Assembly (NCBI GenBank): GCA_964466385.1
Contig: CAYXNM010000105.1
Location: forward strand, 1-9,263
Direction of reading: 5' to 3'
Length of the DNA: 9,263 nt
Origin: UBA5972 sp964466385
Lineage (GTDB): Bacteria; Pseudomonadota; Alphaproteobacteria; Rhodobacterales; Rhodobacteraceae
Below the pieces are notes generated by a model, which made no database searches, was not told where the DNA came from, and saw nothing but the letters and a program-made list of their open reading frames with translations. A program made the translations under genes and the position numbers. This document shows, piece after piece, positions 1 to 7,083 of this stretch; position 1 is the first letter of the stretch, and the number at the start of each line of letters is the position of its first letter.

Positions 1-386
1 CGCTCGCAAGGGATGCTCCAGCGCCCGCGTATGCCGCCAAGCAGGGACAGCAGGCTGGTCATTTGCGGCTCCGTAAAGGGCGGGTGGTCCGCCGCCGGGC
101 CAGCATTGTCGATCTCGATCCCGATCGCATGCGAATTGATGTCCCGGATCGCACCCCAGCACCCGGCCCCCGCATGCCATGCACGATCGCGCTCGCGGAC
201 CAGATGATAGACAGCGCCGTCAGCGGCAATGAGGTAGTGCGAGGACACCTCGCACTCCGGGGCGCACAGGCGCGCAAGCGCATCCCGCCACGAGGGCATC
301 GCGGTATGGTGCAGCAAGACCATGTCCGGGTCCTGCCCCAAACGCCTTTCAGCGAAATTCGGCGACGGGTGCCAGATCGGTTCCAT
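1..386 (-). CDS. AmpD-type N-acetylmuramoyl-L-alanine amidase, 3' end cut by the window
   Basis: Amidase_2/AmpD-family zinc hydrolase, which cleaves the bond between N-acetylmuramic acid and L-alanine in peptidoglycan or recycled muropeptides. The first 128 residues are visible and the reading frame is open to base 1. Residues 7-15 (PSPNFAERR) are the usual N-terminal motif. LLHHT (24-28) carries the first zinc histidine. SSHYLIAADG (48-57), RAWHAGAG (68-75) and NSHAIGIEIDN (84-94) are the family core, including the conserved Glu of the IGIE motif. The remaining zinc ligands, a His and an Asp near the C-terminus, lie outside the window. I chose the ATG at 386 because the frame upstream soon meets the preceding gene, whose stop codon is 12 bases away; the ribosome site is weak (AGG at 398-400). 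No signal peptide is seen, so a cytoplasmic recycling role (AmpD) is likelier than a secreted one. It is probably co-transcribed with the lipoprotein gene before it. Confidence 0.88.
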   Translation of the reverse strand, partial: MEPIWHPSPNFAERRLGQDPDMVLLHHTAMPSWRDALARLCAPECEVSSHYLIAADGAVYHLVRERDRAWHAGAGCWGAIRDINSHAIGIEIDNAGPAADHPPFTEPQMTSLLSLLGGIRGRWSIPCE

Positions 387-398
387 CGCGCGGCAGAC

Positions 399-992
399 CT
401 AGTTGTTCACGATGCTTCGATAAGGCTCGGGCGACCAGTCACACGCGAAACCGTCCCCGTCCGGGTCAAGGTTCTTTGGGTCGCGCTTTGGTCCGCCGGC
501 GGTCAGAAACGCCACCTGGGCATTGTCGGACGAACTGAATTTCCTGCAGTTCCGCTTGCTGGCCTCGACACCCAGATTGAGTCCCCGCGAATATTTCTTT
601 TCGCCGACCTTGTTGGTGGTGCCAAGCGCATATTCAACGATGTTCGCGCTCTTTTGCCCGCGCGTCGGCAGGGCCGTCGGCTCGATCAGCTGGAATTTCT
701 CCTTCTGAGCTTTCAGCCGCGCCTTGTCGTCTTCGATCGAGACGTTTTCAACGAGAGAGGCGAAATTCTGCGTGTCTGAAATCTCGGGATTGTCGTTGCT
801 GATGACCACCACGGGTTGGGTTTCCTCAGGCGGCGAGTCGCCCTCGGCGGCCACGGTTTTCGTGGCGTCACCTTCCGTGGTCTTGGCGGTCTCGGTCGTT
901 GGAAGCGGCTCTTCGACCTTGCCGTCATTCACCGTCACGTGATTGCACGCGACAAGTACCGACATCGCCATACCGACAATTAACAGACGCAT
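399..992 (-). CDS. Lipoprotein with C-terminal Excalibur-type calcium-binding domain
   Basis: A 197-residue predicted envelope lipoprotein. Residues 1-16 form a short hydrophobic signal ending in the lipobox LVAC, with Cys16 as the likely lipidated residue. Residues 17-65 are a low-complexity linker rich in Thr, Glu and Pro. Residues 148-186 match the Excalibur pattern: NCRKF (148-152), an AQ pair (158-159), a Gly-Gly-Pro turn, then DPDGDGFACDW (176-186). That last segment resembles an EF-hand-like calcium loop, and Cys149 and Cys184 may form a disulfide. Calcium binding is known for the domain family, not shown here. The start ATG at 992 has a good AAGGA site at 1000-1004. The gene begins 38 bases after gatA and ends 12 bases before the AmpD-type amidase, which suggests an operon and, by inference, a role at the cell wall. 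The middle region (about 66-145) is not recognised. Confidence 0.85.
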   Translation of the reverse strand: MRLLIVGMAMSVLVACNHVTVNDGKVEEPLPTTETAKTTEGDATKTVAAEGDSPPEETQPVVVISNDNPEISDTQNFASLVENVSIEDDKARLKAQKEKFQLIEPTALPTRGQKSANIVEYALGTTNKVGEKKYSRGLNLGVEASKRNCRKFSSSDNAQVAFLTAGGPKRDPKNLDPDGDGFACDWSPEPYRSIVNN

Positions 993-1030
993 GTTCTTTT
1001 CCTTGGTAGAAGTTTCCTGTTTTCAGTCTC

Positions 1031-2518
1031 TTACCACCATTGATCAGGTTTTGAAACGAATCCCGCGGCGCGTTCGAGCGCATAGGCGGAATTCAGCATG
1101 TCGGCCTCTTCCCAGGGCCGCCCGATCAATTGCAGCCCCAACGGCAATCCGTCGCGGTCAAGCCCCGCCGGGACCGAGATCCCCGGCAAGCCGGCAAGGT
1201 TGACCGGCACCGTGAAGACATCGTTGAGATACATTTTCACCGGATCGACATCCGCCATTTCCCCCAGGCCAAAGGCGGCGGAAGGGGTGGCCGGGGTCAG
1301 GATGGCATCCACGCCCCGCGCGTATACCTGTTGGAAATCCCTGAGGATCAATGTCCGCACCCGCTGCGCGCGGCGGTAATAGGCGTCATAGAATCCCGCC
1401 GACAGAACATAGGTTCCGATCATCACGCGACGCTGAACCTCGGCACCGAAACCCTGCGCACGGGTGCGTTCGTACATTTCGGTGATACCGTCGCCCTTTT
1501 TGGGCGTGGCCCGGCGCCCATAGCGAACCCCGTCATACCGCGCGAGGTTCGAGGACGCCTCGGCCGGCGCGATCACGTAATAGGCCGGCAGCGCGTATTT
1601 CGTATGCGGCAGGCTGACATCGACGATTTCAGCACCGGCGTCGCGCATCATTTCGGCCCCTTTCGACCAAAGCGCCTCGATCTCGTCGGGCATTCCGTCC
1701 AGCCGGTACTCCTTTGGAATACCGATCTTTTTCCCGCGAATATCCCCTGTCAGTGCACCTTCAAAATCGGGCACCGGAAACTTGGCCGAGGTGCTGTCCC
1801 TGGCATCGTGCCCGCACATGGCCCCCAGCATGATCGCCCCGTCGCGCACGCTCTTGGTCATGGGGCCCGCCTGATCGAGCGAGGAGGCAAACGCCACAAT
1901 GCCCCAACGCGAACAGCGCCCATAGGTGGGTTTGATGCCGACGATCCCGGTAAAGGCCGCGGGCTGCCGGATCGACCCGCCTGTGTCCGTTCCCGTCGCA
2001 CCAAGGCACAGGTCTGCCGAAACGGCCGAGGCTGATCCACCCGAAGAGCCCCCCGGCGTCAGGTGCGCGTCAGACCCTTCGCGCCGCCACGGGCTGACAA
2101 CCGGGCCATAGGTCGACGTTTCGTTGCTGGACCCCATGGCGAACTCGTCCATGTTGAGCTTGCCCAGCATGACCGCCCCCTGATCCCAAAGCCCCGCGGT
2201 GATCGTGCTTTCGTATTCGGGACGAAACCCGTCAAGTATGTTGGAGGCCGCCTGCGACCTGACCCCTTTGGTGCAGAACAGGTCCTTGATGCCCAGCGGA
2301 ATGCCGCACATGTCCGGCGCATCGCCGTTCTGAATGCGCTTGTCCGCCGCGACCGCCTGATCGCGCGCCATGTCAAAAGTCGGCGTGACAACCGCGTTCA
2401 GAACATCCGCGCTTTTCACGGCTTCAATGCAGGCAGTGGTTATTTCGGATGCCGTGATTTCGCCTTTGCGCATGCCGTCGCGGGCCTTGGCAATCGTCAG
2501 GGTGTTGAGATCGGACAT
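1031..2518 (-). CDS. gatA: Asp-tRNA(Asn)/Glu-tRNA(Gln) amidotransferase subunit A
   Basis: Catalytic amidase subunit of the GatCAB complex. It releases ammonia from glutamine, which GatB uses to convert Glu-tRNA(Gln), and often Asp-tRNA(Asn), to the amidated form in the cytoplasm. The 495 residues match the usual GatA length. The amidase-signature triad is visible: Lys78 in GIPLGIKDLF, the cis-Ser158 in PGGSSGGSASAV (155-166), and Ser182 in GTDTGGSIRQPAAF (176-189). The 24-residue spacing between the two serines is as expected for the family. The MDEFAMGSSNE segment (123-133) and the C-terminal LPGISVPAG and LPLGLQLIG segments are also typical. The ATG at 2518 follows a GGAG site (2527-2530) that abuts the gatC stop codon, and only 5 bases separate the two genes, so translational coupling with gatC is likely. 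gatB is not in the window, and split gat loci are common. All key residues are intact. Confidence 0.97.
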   Translation of the reverse strand: MSDLNTLTIAKARDGMRKGEITASEITTACIEAVKSADVLNAVVTPTFDMARDQAVAADKRIQNGDAPDMCGIPLGIKDLFCTKGVRSQAASNILDGFRPEYESTITAGLWDQGAVMLGKLNMDEFAMGSSNETSTYGPVVSPWRREGSDAHLTPGGSSGGSASAVSADLCLGATGTDTGGSIRQPAAFTGIVGIKPTYGRCSRWGIVAFASSLDQAGPMTKSVRDGAIMLGAMCGHDARDSTSAKFPVPDFEGALTGDIRGKKIGIPKEYRLDGMPDEIEALWSKGAEMMRDAGAEIVDVSLPHTKYALPAYYVIAPAEASSNLARYDGVRYGRRATPKKGDGITEMYERTRAQGFGAEVQRRVMIGTYVLSAGFYDAYYRRAQRVRTLILRDFQQVYARGVDAILTPATPSAAFGLGEMADVDPVKMYLNDVFTVPVNLAGLPGISVPAGLDRDGLPLGLQLIGRPWEEADMLNSAYALERAAGFVSKPDQWW

Positions 2519-2523
2519 CTTGG

Positions 2524-2811
2524 TTACTCCACCACTTTGGGGACCGCGAAAAAGCCTTCGCGCGCGTCCGGTGCGTTGGCCAGCACCTTGTCGGGATACC
2601 CCCCGTCATCGACGATGTCCTTTCGGCGCGGCAAATCGGCAGGCGAGACCGAGGTCATGGGTTCAACCCCCTCGACATCGACTTCGTTGAGCTGCTCCAT
2701 GAATCCCAGAATATTGCTCAGTTCCCTGGCCAGCGGTTCCAGCGCGCTTTGCGCGACTTCGATCCGCGCCAGATGGGCCACGCGCCGGGCGGTATTGGTG
2801 TCAATCGACAT
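2524..2811 (-). CDS. gatC: Asp-tRNA(Asn)/Glu-tRNA(Gln) amidotransferase subunit C
   Basis: Small subunit that holds GatA and GatB together in the GatCAB amidotransferase. The 95-residue product is of normal length. It shows the family landmarks: VAHLARIEV near residue 11, the LNEVDVEGVEPMTSV segment in the middle, and a C-terminal run with LANAP, REGFF and VPKVVE, which in known structures wraps round GatA. The frame stays open 10 codons further upstream to an ATG at 2841, but I prefer the ATG at 2811. The protein then begins MSIDTNTARRVAHL, as GatC proteins usually do, and an AAGGA site (2819-2823) sits 7 bases before it. It is the first gene of the minus-strand block and is followed directly by gatA. 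Confidence 0.95.
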   Translation of the reverse strand: MSIDTNTARRVAHLARIEVAQSALEPLARELSNILGFMEQLNEVDVEGVEPMTSVSPADLPRRKDIVDDGGYPDKVLANAPDAREGFFAVPKVVE

Positions 2812-2975
2812 GCCGTATTCCTTCAAGGAGGTTCCGCGCATCGTTTACCCAAGCAGGGCACGCTCTGCAAGCGCAGGCGGTCGCGGAACGGGAAAATCGC
2901 GAATGCGGCACAAGGCGTATTGAAAGGCTCGGAAAACTCGTGAATGGTTGGGTTCAGGACAACCAAAGGCCAACC
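2812..2975. promoter_or_regulatory. Divergent intergenic region between gatC and the aminopeptidase P gene
   Basis: A 164-base gap between two genes that point away from each other, so promoters for both transcription units should lie here; this is inferred from layout only. On the minus strand a weak sigma70-like pair can be read (TTGCAG at 2865-2870 and TAAACG at 2842-2847, 17-base spacer), but each box matches the consensus at only about half its positions. I see no convincing operator or strong hairpin. Confidence 0.4.
2819..2823 (-). promoter_or_regulatory. Ribosome binding site that fixes the gatC start
   Basis: Read on the minus strand this is AAGGA, 7 bases before the ATG at 2811. 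It falls inside the longer open frame beginning at 2841 and argues for the shorter gatC start. Confidence 0.65.
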
Positions 2976-4781
2976 ATGTTCCAGTCGTTCAAAGCCACCA
3001 CGAACCCGGCGGACGGTCCTCCGCGCCTGGCCGCATTGCGCGCAGAGATGGCGGCGCGCGGGGTTGACGCGTTTCTGGTGCCAAGGGCGGATGCCCATCA
3101 GGGTGAATGGGTCACCGCAAAGGATGAGCGGCTGGCCTGGCTGACCGGGTTTACCGGGTCCGCCGGGTTTTGCGCCGTGACACAGGATACCGCAGGCGTG
3201 TTCATCGACGGGCGCTATAGCCTGCAGGTTCTGGATCAGATCGACCGCGACAGCTTCGTGCCCGTTCCCATTCCCCGGACCGATTTGGGGGCGTGGCTGA
3301 AATCCGCCCTGCCACGGGGGGGCAAGATTGCTTATGATCCGTGGCTGCATGTTCAAAGCCAGATTGACACGCTTTGCGCGCAATTCAGCGGTTCGCGCTG
3401 CGAGTTGGTAAAGAGCGATAATCTCATCGACGCGATCTGGACGGATCAACCGGACCCGCCCAAGGGCAAAATCAACCTTCACCCGCAGGAATTCGCCGGG
3501 CGCGCGGCAACGGAAAAGTGCGAAGATATTGCGCGCGATCTGAAGAAAGGCGGGCAAAGTGCGGTCGTATTGACACTGCCTGACAGCATCGCGTGGCTCT
3601 TGAATATTCGCGGCGCGGACATCGCGCGCACACCGGTGGTGCTGGCTTTTGCCATTCTTGATGTCGACGGACAGGTTTCGGTGTTCACGGACCCGGATAA
3701 GGCCGACGCGAACGTGAGGGCCTGGCTGGCGCCCACGGTTACGTTTCACAACCCCGCGGCGTTTGGCCCGGCGCTGGACGCCCTCAGCGGGCCCGTGCGC
3801 GTGGACGAATCCACCGCGCCGGTCTGGGTTGGCAACCGGTTGAAGGCAGCCGGCATCGATGTCGTCAATGCCCCGGATCCCTGCGCCCTGCCCAAAGCGC
3901 GCAAGAACCCGACCGAAATCGCAGGCGCGCGGCAGGCGCATCTGCGCGATGCCGTCGCCATGGCGGAACTGCTGGCGTGGCTTGACGGTCTTGGCGCGGC
4001 ACCCGATCTCAGCGAGATCGACGTGGTGATCAAGCTTGAAGAATTGCGCCGCCGCTCGAACCTGCTGGTTGACATCAGCTTTGAAACGATCTGCGGGACG
4101 GGTCCGAACGGGGCGATCAACCATTACCGCGTGACCGAGCAGTCAAACCGCAAGATCCAGACCGGTGACCTCCTGCTGGTAGATAGTGGCGGGCAGTATC
4201 GTGACGGCACCACCGACATCACCCGCACCATCGCAATCGGCACGCCTACGGCCGAGCATCGGCGTTGCTTCACCCGCGTTCTTCAGGGCGTCATCGCCAT
4301 CTCTCGGGCGCGCTGGCCAATCGGGCTGGCAGGGCGCGATCTTGATCCCCTGGCGAGGGCGGCCCTGTGGCGCGCGGGGCAGGATTTCGATCACGGAACC
4401 GGGCATGGGGTCGGCGCTTTTCTGGGGGTTCACGAAGGCCCGCAGCGCCTGTCCCGTCTTTCGACGATCCCTTTTGAGGCAGGAATGATCCTGTCAAACG
4501 AGCCGGGATACTATCGCGCCAACGATTTTGGCATTCGGATCGAAAACCTCGTGGTGGTGGAAAAAGCGCCCCCTCTGACAGGCGCCGATGCGCGCGAAAT
4601 GCTGTCGTTCGAGACCCTGACCTTTACGCCGATCGACCGGAACCTGATCGACGTCCGTATGCTCAGCGAGGGCGAACGGAACTGGGTGAACACCTATCAT
4701 GCCGAGACATTTCAGAAGGTTGCGATCAACTGTTCGCCGTCGACGAAAGCGTGGATGGACCGGGCCTGCGCCCCTTTGTAA
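2976..4781 (+). CDS. pepP: Aminopeptidase P family protein (M24B, Xaa-Pro aminopeptidase)
   Basis: Cytoplasmic metallopeptidase predicted to remove an N-terminal residue that precedes proline. The 601 residues fit the long three-domain form (two creatinase-like N-terminal domains, then the pita-bread catalytic domain) and are longer than the E. coli PepP form. All five dinuclear-metal ligands are present: Asp403 (LLVDSGG), Asp414 (GTTDITRT), His477 (GTGHGVGAFLG), Glu509 (LSNEPGYY) and Glu523 (FGIRIENL). The 11-residue spacing of the Asp pair and the 14-residue spacing of the Glu pair are those of the human APP1-type enzyme. The frame is open from a GTG at 2940, but I chose the ATG at 2976. 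It has AAAGG at 2965-2969, and the protein then begins MFQSF followed by PPRLAALR, as I expect for Rhodobacterales members. It is divergent from gatC, and the DUF427 gene follows after 57 bases in the same direction. No signal peptide is seen. Confidence 0.95.
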   Translation: MFQSFKATTNPADGPPRLAALRAEMAARGVDAFLVPRADAHQGEWVTAKDERLAWLTGFTGSAGFCAVTQDTAGVFIDGRYSLQVLDQIDRDSFVPVPIPRTDLGAWLKSALPRGGKIAYDPWLHVQSQIDTLCAQFSGSRCELVKSDNLIDAIWTDQPDPPKGKINLHPQEFAGRAATEKCEDIARDLKKGGQSAVVLTLPDSIAWLLNIRGADIARTPVVLAFAILDVDGQVSVFTDPDKADANVRAWLAPTVTFHNPAAFGPALDALSGPVRVDESTAPVWVGNRLKAAGIDVVNAPDPCALPKARKNPTEIAGARQAHLRDAVAMAELLAWLDGLGAAPDLSEIDVVIKLEELRRRSNLLVDISFETICGTGPNGAINHYRVTEQSNRKIQTGDLLLVDSGGQYRDGTTDITRTIAIGTPTAEHRRCFTRVLQGVIAISRARWPIGLAGRDLDPLARAALWRAGQDFDHGTGHGVGAFLGVHEGPQRLSRLSTIPFEAGMILSNEPGYYRANDFGIRIENLVVVEKAPPLTGADAREMLSFETLTFTPIDRNLIDVRMLSEGERNWVNTYHAETFQKVAINCSPSTKAWMDRACAPL

Positions 4782-4838
4782 CCGCATTGCAAACGGGAAT
4801 TCCGGGCGTTAAGATCGGCCTCTGAAGAGCGGGGGAAC

Positions 4839-5180
4839 ATGGCACACACGATCAAGATCAATCAAAGCAGCGGCACCTGGGTCGTCCGGTCTGCCGGCGC
4901 GGTGATCGCGGAATCCTCCAGGGCGCTGGAACTGGTCGAAGGGACCGCACCCGGCGTCATCTATTTCCCGCGCGACGATATCGCGATGGAGTTTCTGGAC
5001 AAGACCGAAAGCTCGACCACTTGCCCGTTCAAGGGACAGGCCACCTATTTCGCCATTCACGGCAAGAGCGGTGTGTTGCCCGACGCAGCCTGGAGTTATG
5101 AAAGCCCCATCGCAAATGTAACGGCGATTGCCGGGCACCTGGCTTTTTACGGCAACAAAGTGGTCGTCGAGCAGATCTGA
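4839..5180 (+). CDS. DUF427 domain-containing protein
   Basis: A 113-residue cytoplasmic protein made almost entirely of one DUF427 (COG2343) domain, whose function is not established as far as I know. Family landmarks visible are IYFPRDDIAM (41-50), TTCPFKGQATYF (60-71) with Cys62 in the conserved CP[YF]KG motif, AWSYESP (84-90), and HLAFY (100-104) near the C-terminus. The length is typical for a single-domain member, and no signal peptide or membrane segment is present. The ATG at 4839 follows a purine-rich stretch (4824-4836, including GGGGGA). It lies 57 bases after the aminopeptidase P gene on the same strand, so shared transcription is possible. It converges on the ClC gene with only 13 bases between stop codons. 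Confidence 0.9.
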   Translation: MAHTIKINQSSGTWVVRSAGAVIAESSRALELVEGTAPGVIYFPRDDIAMEFLDKTESSTTCPFKGQATYFAIHGKSGVLPDAAWSYESPIANVTAIAGHLAFYGNKVVVEQI

Positions 5181-5193
5181 ACCCCTAAGCCCG

Positions 5194-6951
5194 TCAACGG
5201 TCGTAATCGTGCAGGACGGATTGCGTGATGGTTTCATGCGAAATGACACCAAGCACGGCCTGTGGCCTTGGCACGCCCGTTCCCCGCACCACCAGTTCAT
5301 AGGCATGTCCACGGGCGACCATGCGGCTAAGGACCGATTCCATCAGGTTGTTTTCCCGCGCGACGCCGAATTTGCTGCGCACGGGGGCAAGCGCGCGGGT
5401 CACGTCGTTCTTGTCAACCAGAACGACTCCGGACACGTGTTTCCCGCGGGTGACCACGGCATAACCATGCGAGTCCGCGGGCAGTGACGTCAACGTCGCG
5501 GTTGCGCGCCGCAAGTCCTTGGCGTCGACCACGCCGATGATGGGGTGCATGACCTCGGTGACAAGACGGATGGGGAACATATGGGTGCGGTGGTCGGTCG
5601 GAACGTGATGACCACGACGCGCGAGTTTCATCGTATAGATGTTTTCCTTGACCAGCGCGCGGCGCATGCCGATGGCGCAGGCAACGGCGATGATCGCGGC
5701 AACGGCGATGTTGTAATCCCCGGTCATTTCGAAAATCATCATGATTGCGGTCATTGCGGCCCCGGTACCACCGCCCACCAGCCCGGCCATCCCGACCAGG
5801 GCGAACGTGATCGGGCTGAACCCCAGCGACGGCCAGATCACGTCGAGAAGCGCCCCGAACGCCCCGCCAAGCGTTGCGCCCAGAAACAGCGAGGGCGAAA
5901 AGATCCCGCCCGAGGCACCCGCCGCCAGACTGACCGTCGTGGCCAGAAGTTTCGCGAAGAAGAGAACGATCAGCAGCCCGGCCAGGGTCAGGCCTCCGTT
6001 CAGGATCGACTGGATGGTCGCATAGCCAACTCCGGCCGTCTGATACATGCCCGTTGCAAGCAGCATGACATAAAACAGGACGCCAAGGAACAGCATGCCC
6101 ATGGCGTTGCGCACATAGTCGTTGAACGGCAGGGCATCGAAACGATCTTCCAGCCAATGCAGCAGCCAGATAAACAGCCAGGCCGCCACGCCGCATAAAA
6201 CCCCAAGCACCGCATAAAGCGGCAACACATCGACCGAAAGCGGTACGAACGGATCGGGCAAGGTATAGCTGGCGACCAGAAACGCCGGTTCGTTCCCGAA
6301 AACCAGCCGCCCGATATAGGTCGCAGCACCCGTTGACAAAACGACCGGCAGAAACGTGCGGGCCGAAAATTCCGGAAGCATCAGCTCAATGGCGAACATC
6401 ACAGCGCCCAAGGGCGTGTTGAATGTCGCCGCAATCCCCGCCCCCGCGCCGGCCGCAACCATCGTGATGACCTGCCAGTGGCGCAAATGCAGCCAGCGCC
6501 CAAGGACCGAGCCGATGCCGCTCCCGATCTGAATGATCGGACCCTCACGACCCACGGACGCGCCCGACCCGATCGACAGGGCCGAGGCCAGAGATTTGAT
6601 GATCACCACCTGCGGACGAATATGCCCGTTTCGAAAATAGATTGCGTCCATGACTTCGGGCACGCCATGGCCGCGCGCCTCGGGCGCAAATCTCTTGACC
6701 AGAAAGAGCACAATCGCCCCACCGATCACCGGCGCCAGAATGACCCACGCCCCGAAAGGGCTGGCGGCAGTCGGGAGGTTCGCATCATACGTGCCTGAAA
6801 ACCGGCCAAGGAAAAAGACATTGTGAATAAGCCCGATCAGCCAGCGCAGGAAAACTGCGCCAAAACCGGTCACCACACCAATGACCACCGCGATCAGCGA
6901 AAGCGTGATGAGGTTAACTTGCCGGTTGTGCGCTGGCTCGTGCTGTGGCAT
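5194..6951 (-). CDS. ClC-family chloride channel/transporter with C-terminal CBS domains
   Basis: Integral inner-membrane anion channel or transporter of 585 residues. Residues 14-445 hold the hydrophobic ClC core. The selectivity motifs are readable: GHGVP (94-98, in the place of the GSGIP motif of E. coli ClC), GREGP (134-138) with gating Glu136, GIFSP (349-353), and Tyr439 in NIYTMKL, equivalent to the chloride-coordinating tyrosine. Aligning on FNTPLGAVMFAIELM (177-191), the site of the internal proton glutamate (E. coli Glu203) is Leu190, so H+/Cl- exchange of the E. coli type is not assured and channel-like or other anion transport is possible. Residues about 464-581 look like a tandem CBS pair, which in other ClC proteins is regulatory and may bind adenine nucleotides. 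The start ATG at 6951 has a modest GGGA upstream. It converges on the DUF427 gene and is divergent from the unknown membrane protein. Confidence 0.95.
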   Translation of the reverse strand: MPQHEPAHNRQVNLITLSLIAVVIGVVTGFGAVFLRWLIGLIHNVFFLGRFSGTYDANLPTAASPFGAWVILAPVIGGAIVLFLVKRFAPEARGHGVPEVMDAIYFRNGHIRPQVVIIKSLASALSIGSGASVGREGPIIQIGSGIGSVLGRWLHLRHWQVITMVAAGAGAGIAATFNTPLGAVMFAIELMLPEFSARTFLPVVLSTGAATYIGRLVFGNEPAFLVASYTLPDPFVPLSVDVLPLYAVLGVLCGVAAWLFIWLLHWLEDRFDALPFNDYVRNAMGMLFLGVLFYVMLLATGMYQTAGVGYATIQSILNGGLTLAGLLIVLFFAKLLATTVSLAAGASGGIFSPSLFLGATLGGAFGALLDVIWPSLGFSPITFALVGMAGLVGGGTGAAMTAIMMIFEMTGDYNIAVAAIIAVACAIGMRRALVKENIYTMKLARRGHHVPTDHRTHMFPIRLVTEVMHPIIGVVDAKDLRRATATLTSLPADSHGYAVVTRGKHVSGVVLVDKNDVTRALAPVRSKFGVARENNLMESVLSRMVARGHAYELVVRGTGVPRPQAVLGVISHETITQSVLHDYDR

Positions 6952-7083
6952 TCAAATGTCCCGAAACTGACGCGCAGTTAGCCTGTGTCGCGGCTCCGTG
7001 CAATGACTTGTCGGCCCCAAACCACAATTTCTTGTGCCCGCTTGCCGGAATTGCACGCCCTCAACACCGAAACTGAAAACCAC
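6952..7083. promoter_or_regulatory. Divergent intergenic region between the ClC gene and the unknown membrane protein gene
   Basis: A 132-base gap that by layout should hold promoters for both flanking genes. On the minus strand a weak pair can be read (TTGCAC at 6998-7003 and TAACTG at 6975-6980, 17-base spacer), but the match to consensus is poor. No terminator or clear operator is visible. Confidence 0.35.

Noticed and set aside
63..779. 238-codon plus-strand frame across the amidase and lipoprotein genes
   Set aside because: It is antisense to two recognised proteins and has no domain of its own.
1130..2035. 301-codon open frame on the plus strand opposite gatA
   Set aside because: It lies wholly within gatA, which has an intact catalytic triad. 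The plus-strand product is Arg- and Gly-rich with no recognisable domain.
2842..2870. TTGCAG / TAAACG pair as the gatC promoter
   Set aside because: The 17-base spacer is right, but each hexamer matches consensus at only about half its positions; too weak to annotate as a site.
2063..2923. 286-codon plus-strand frame across the 5' part of gatA and all of gatC
   Set aside because: It overlaps two secure genes on the other strand and shows no recognisable domain.
2940..2975. Upstream GTG start for the aminopeptidase P gene
   Set aside because: The ATG at 2976 has a better placed ribosome site and gives the N-terminus expected for the family.
2823..4124. 433-codon open frame on the minus strand opposite the aminopeptidase P gene
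   Set aside because: The plus strand carries all five metal ligands and a full-length family match. The minus frame encodes nothing recognisable and is a usual high-G+C antisense shadow.
5414..6196. 260-codon minus-strand frame inside the ClC gene
   Set aside because: It is a shifted-frame shadow on the same strand as a gene with clear ClC motifs.
6998..7056. 7-bp inverted repeat GTGCAAT / ATTGCAC in the ClC divergent gap
   Set aside because: Short arms with a 45-base spacer are easily due to chance.
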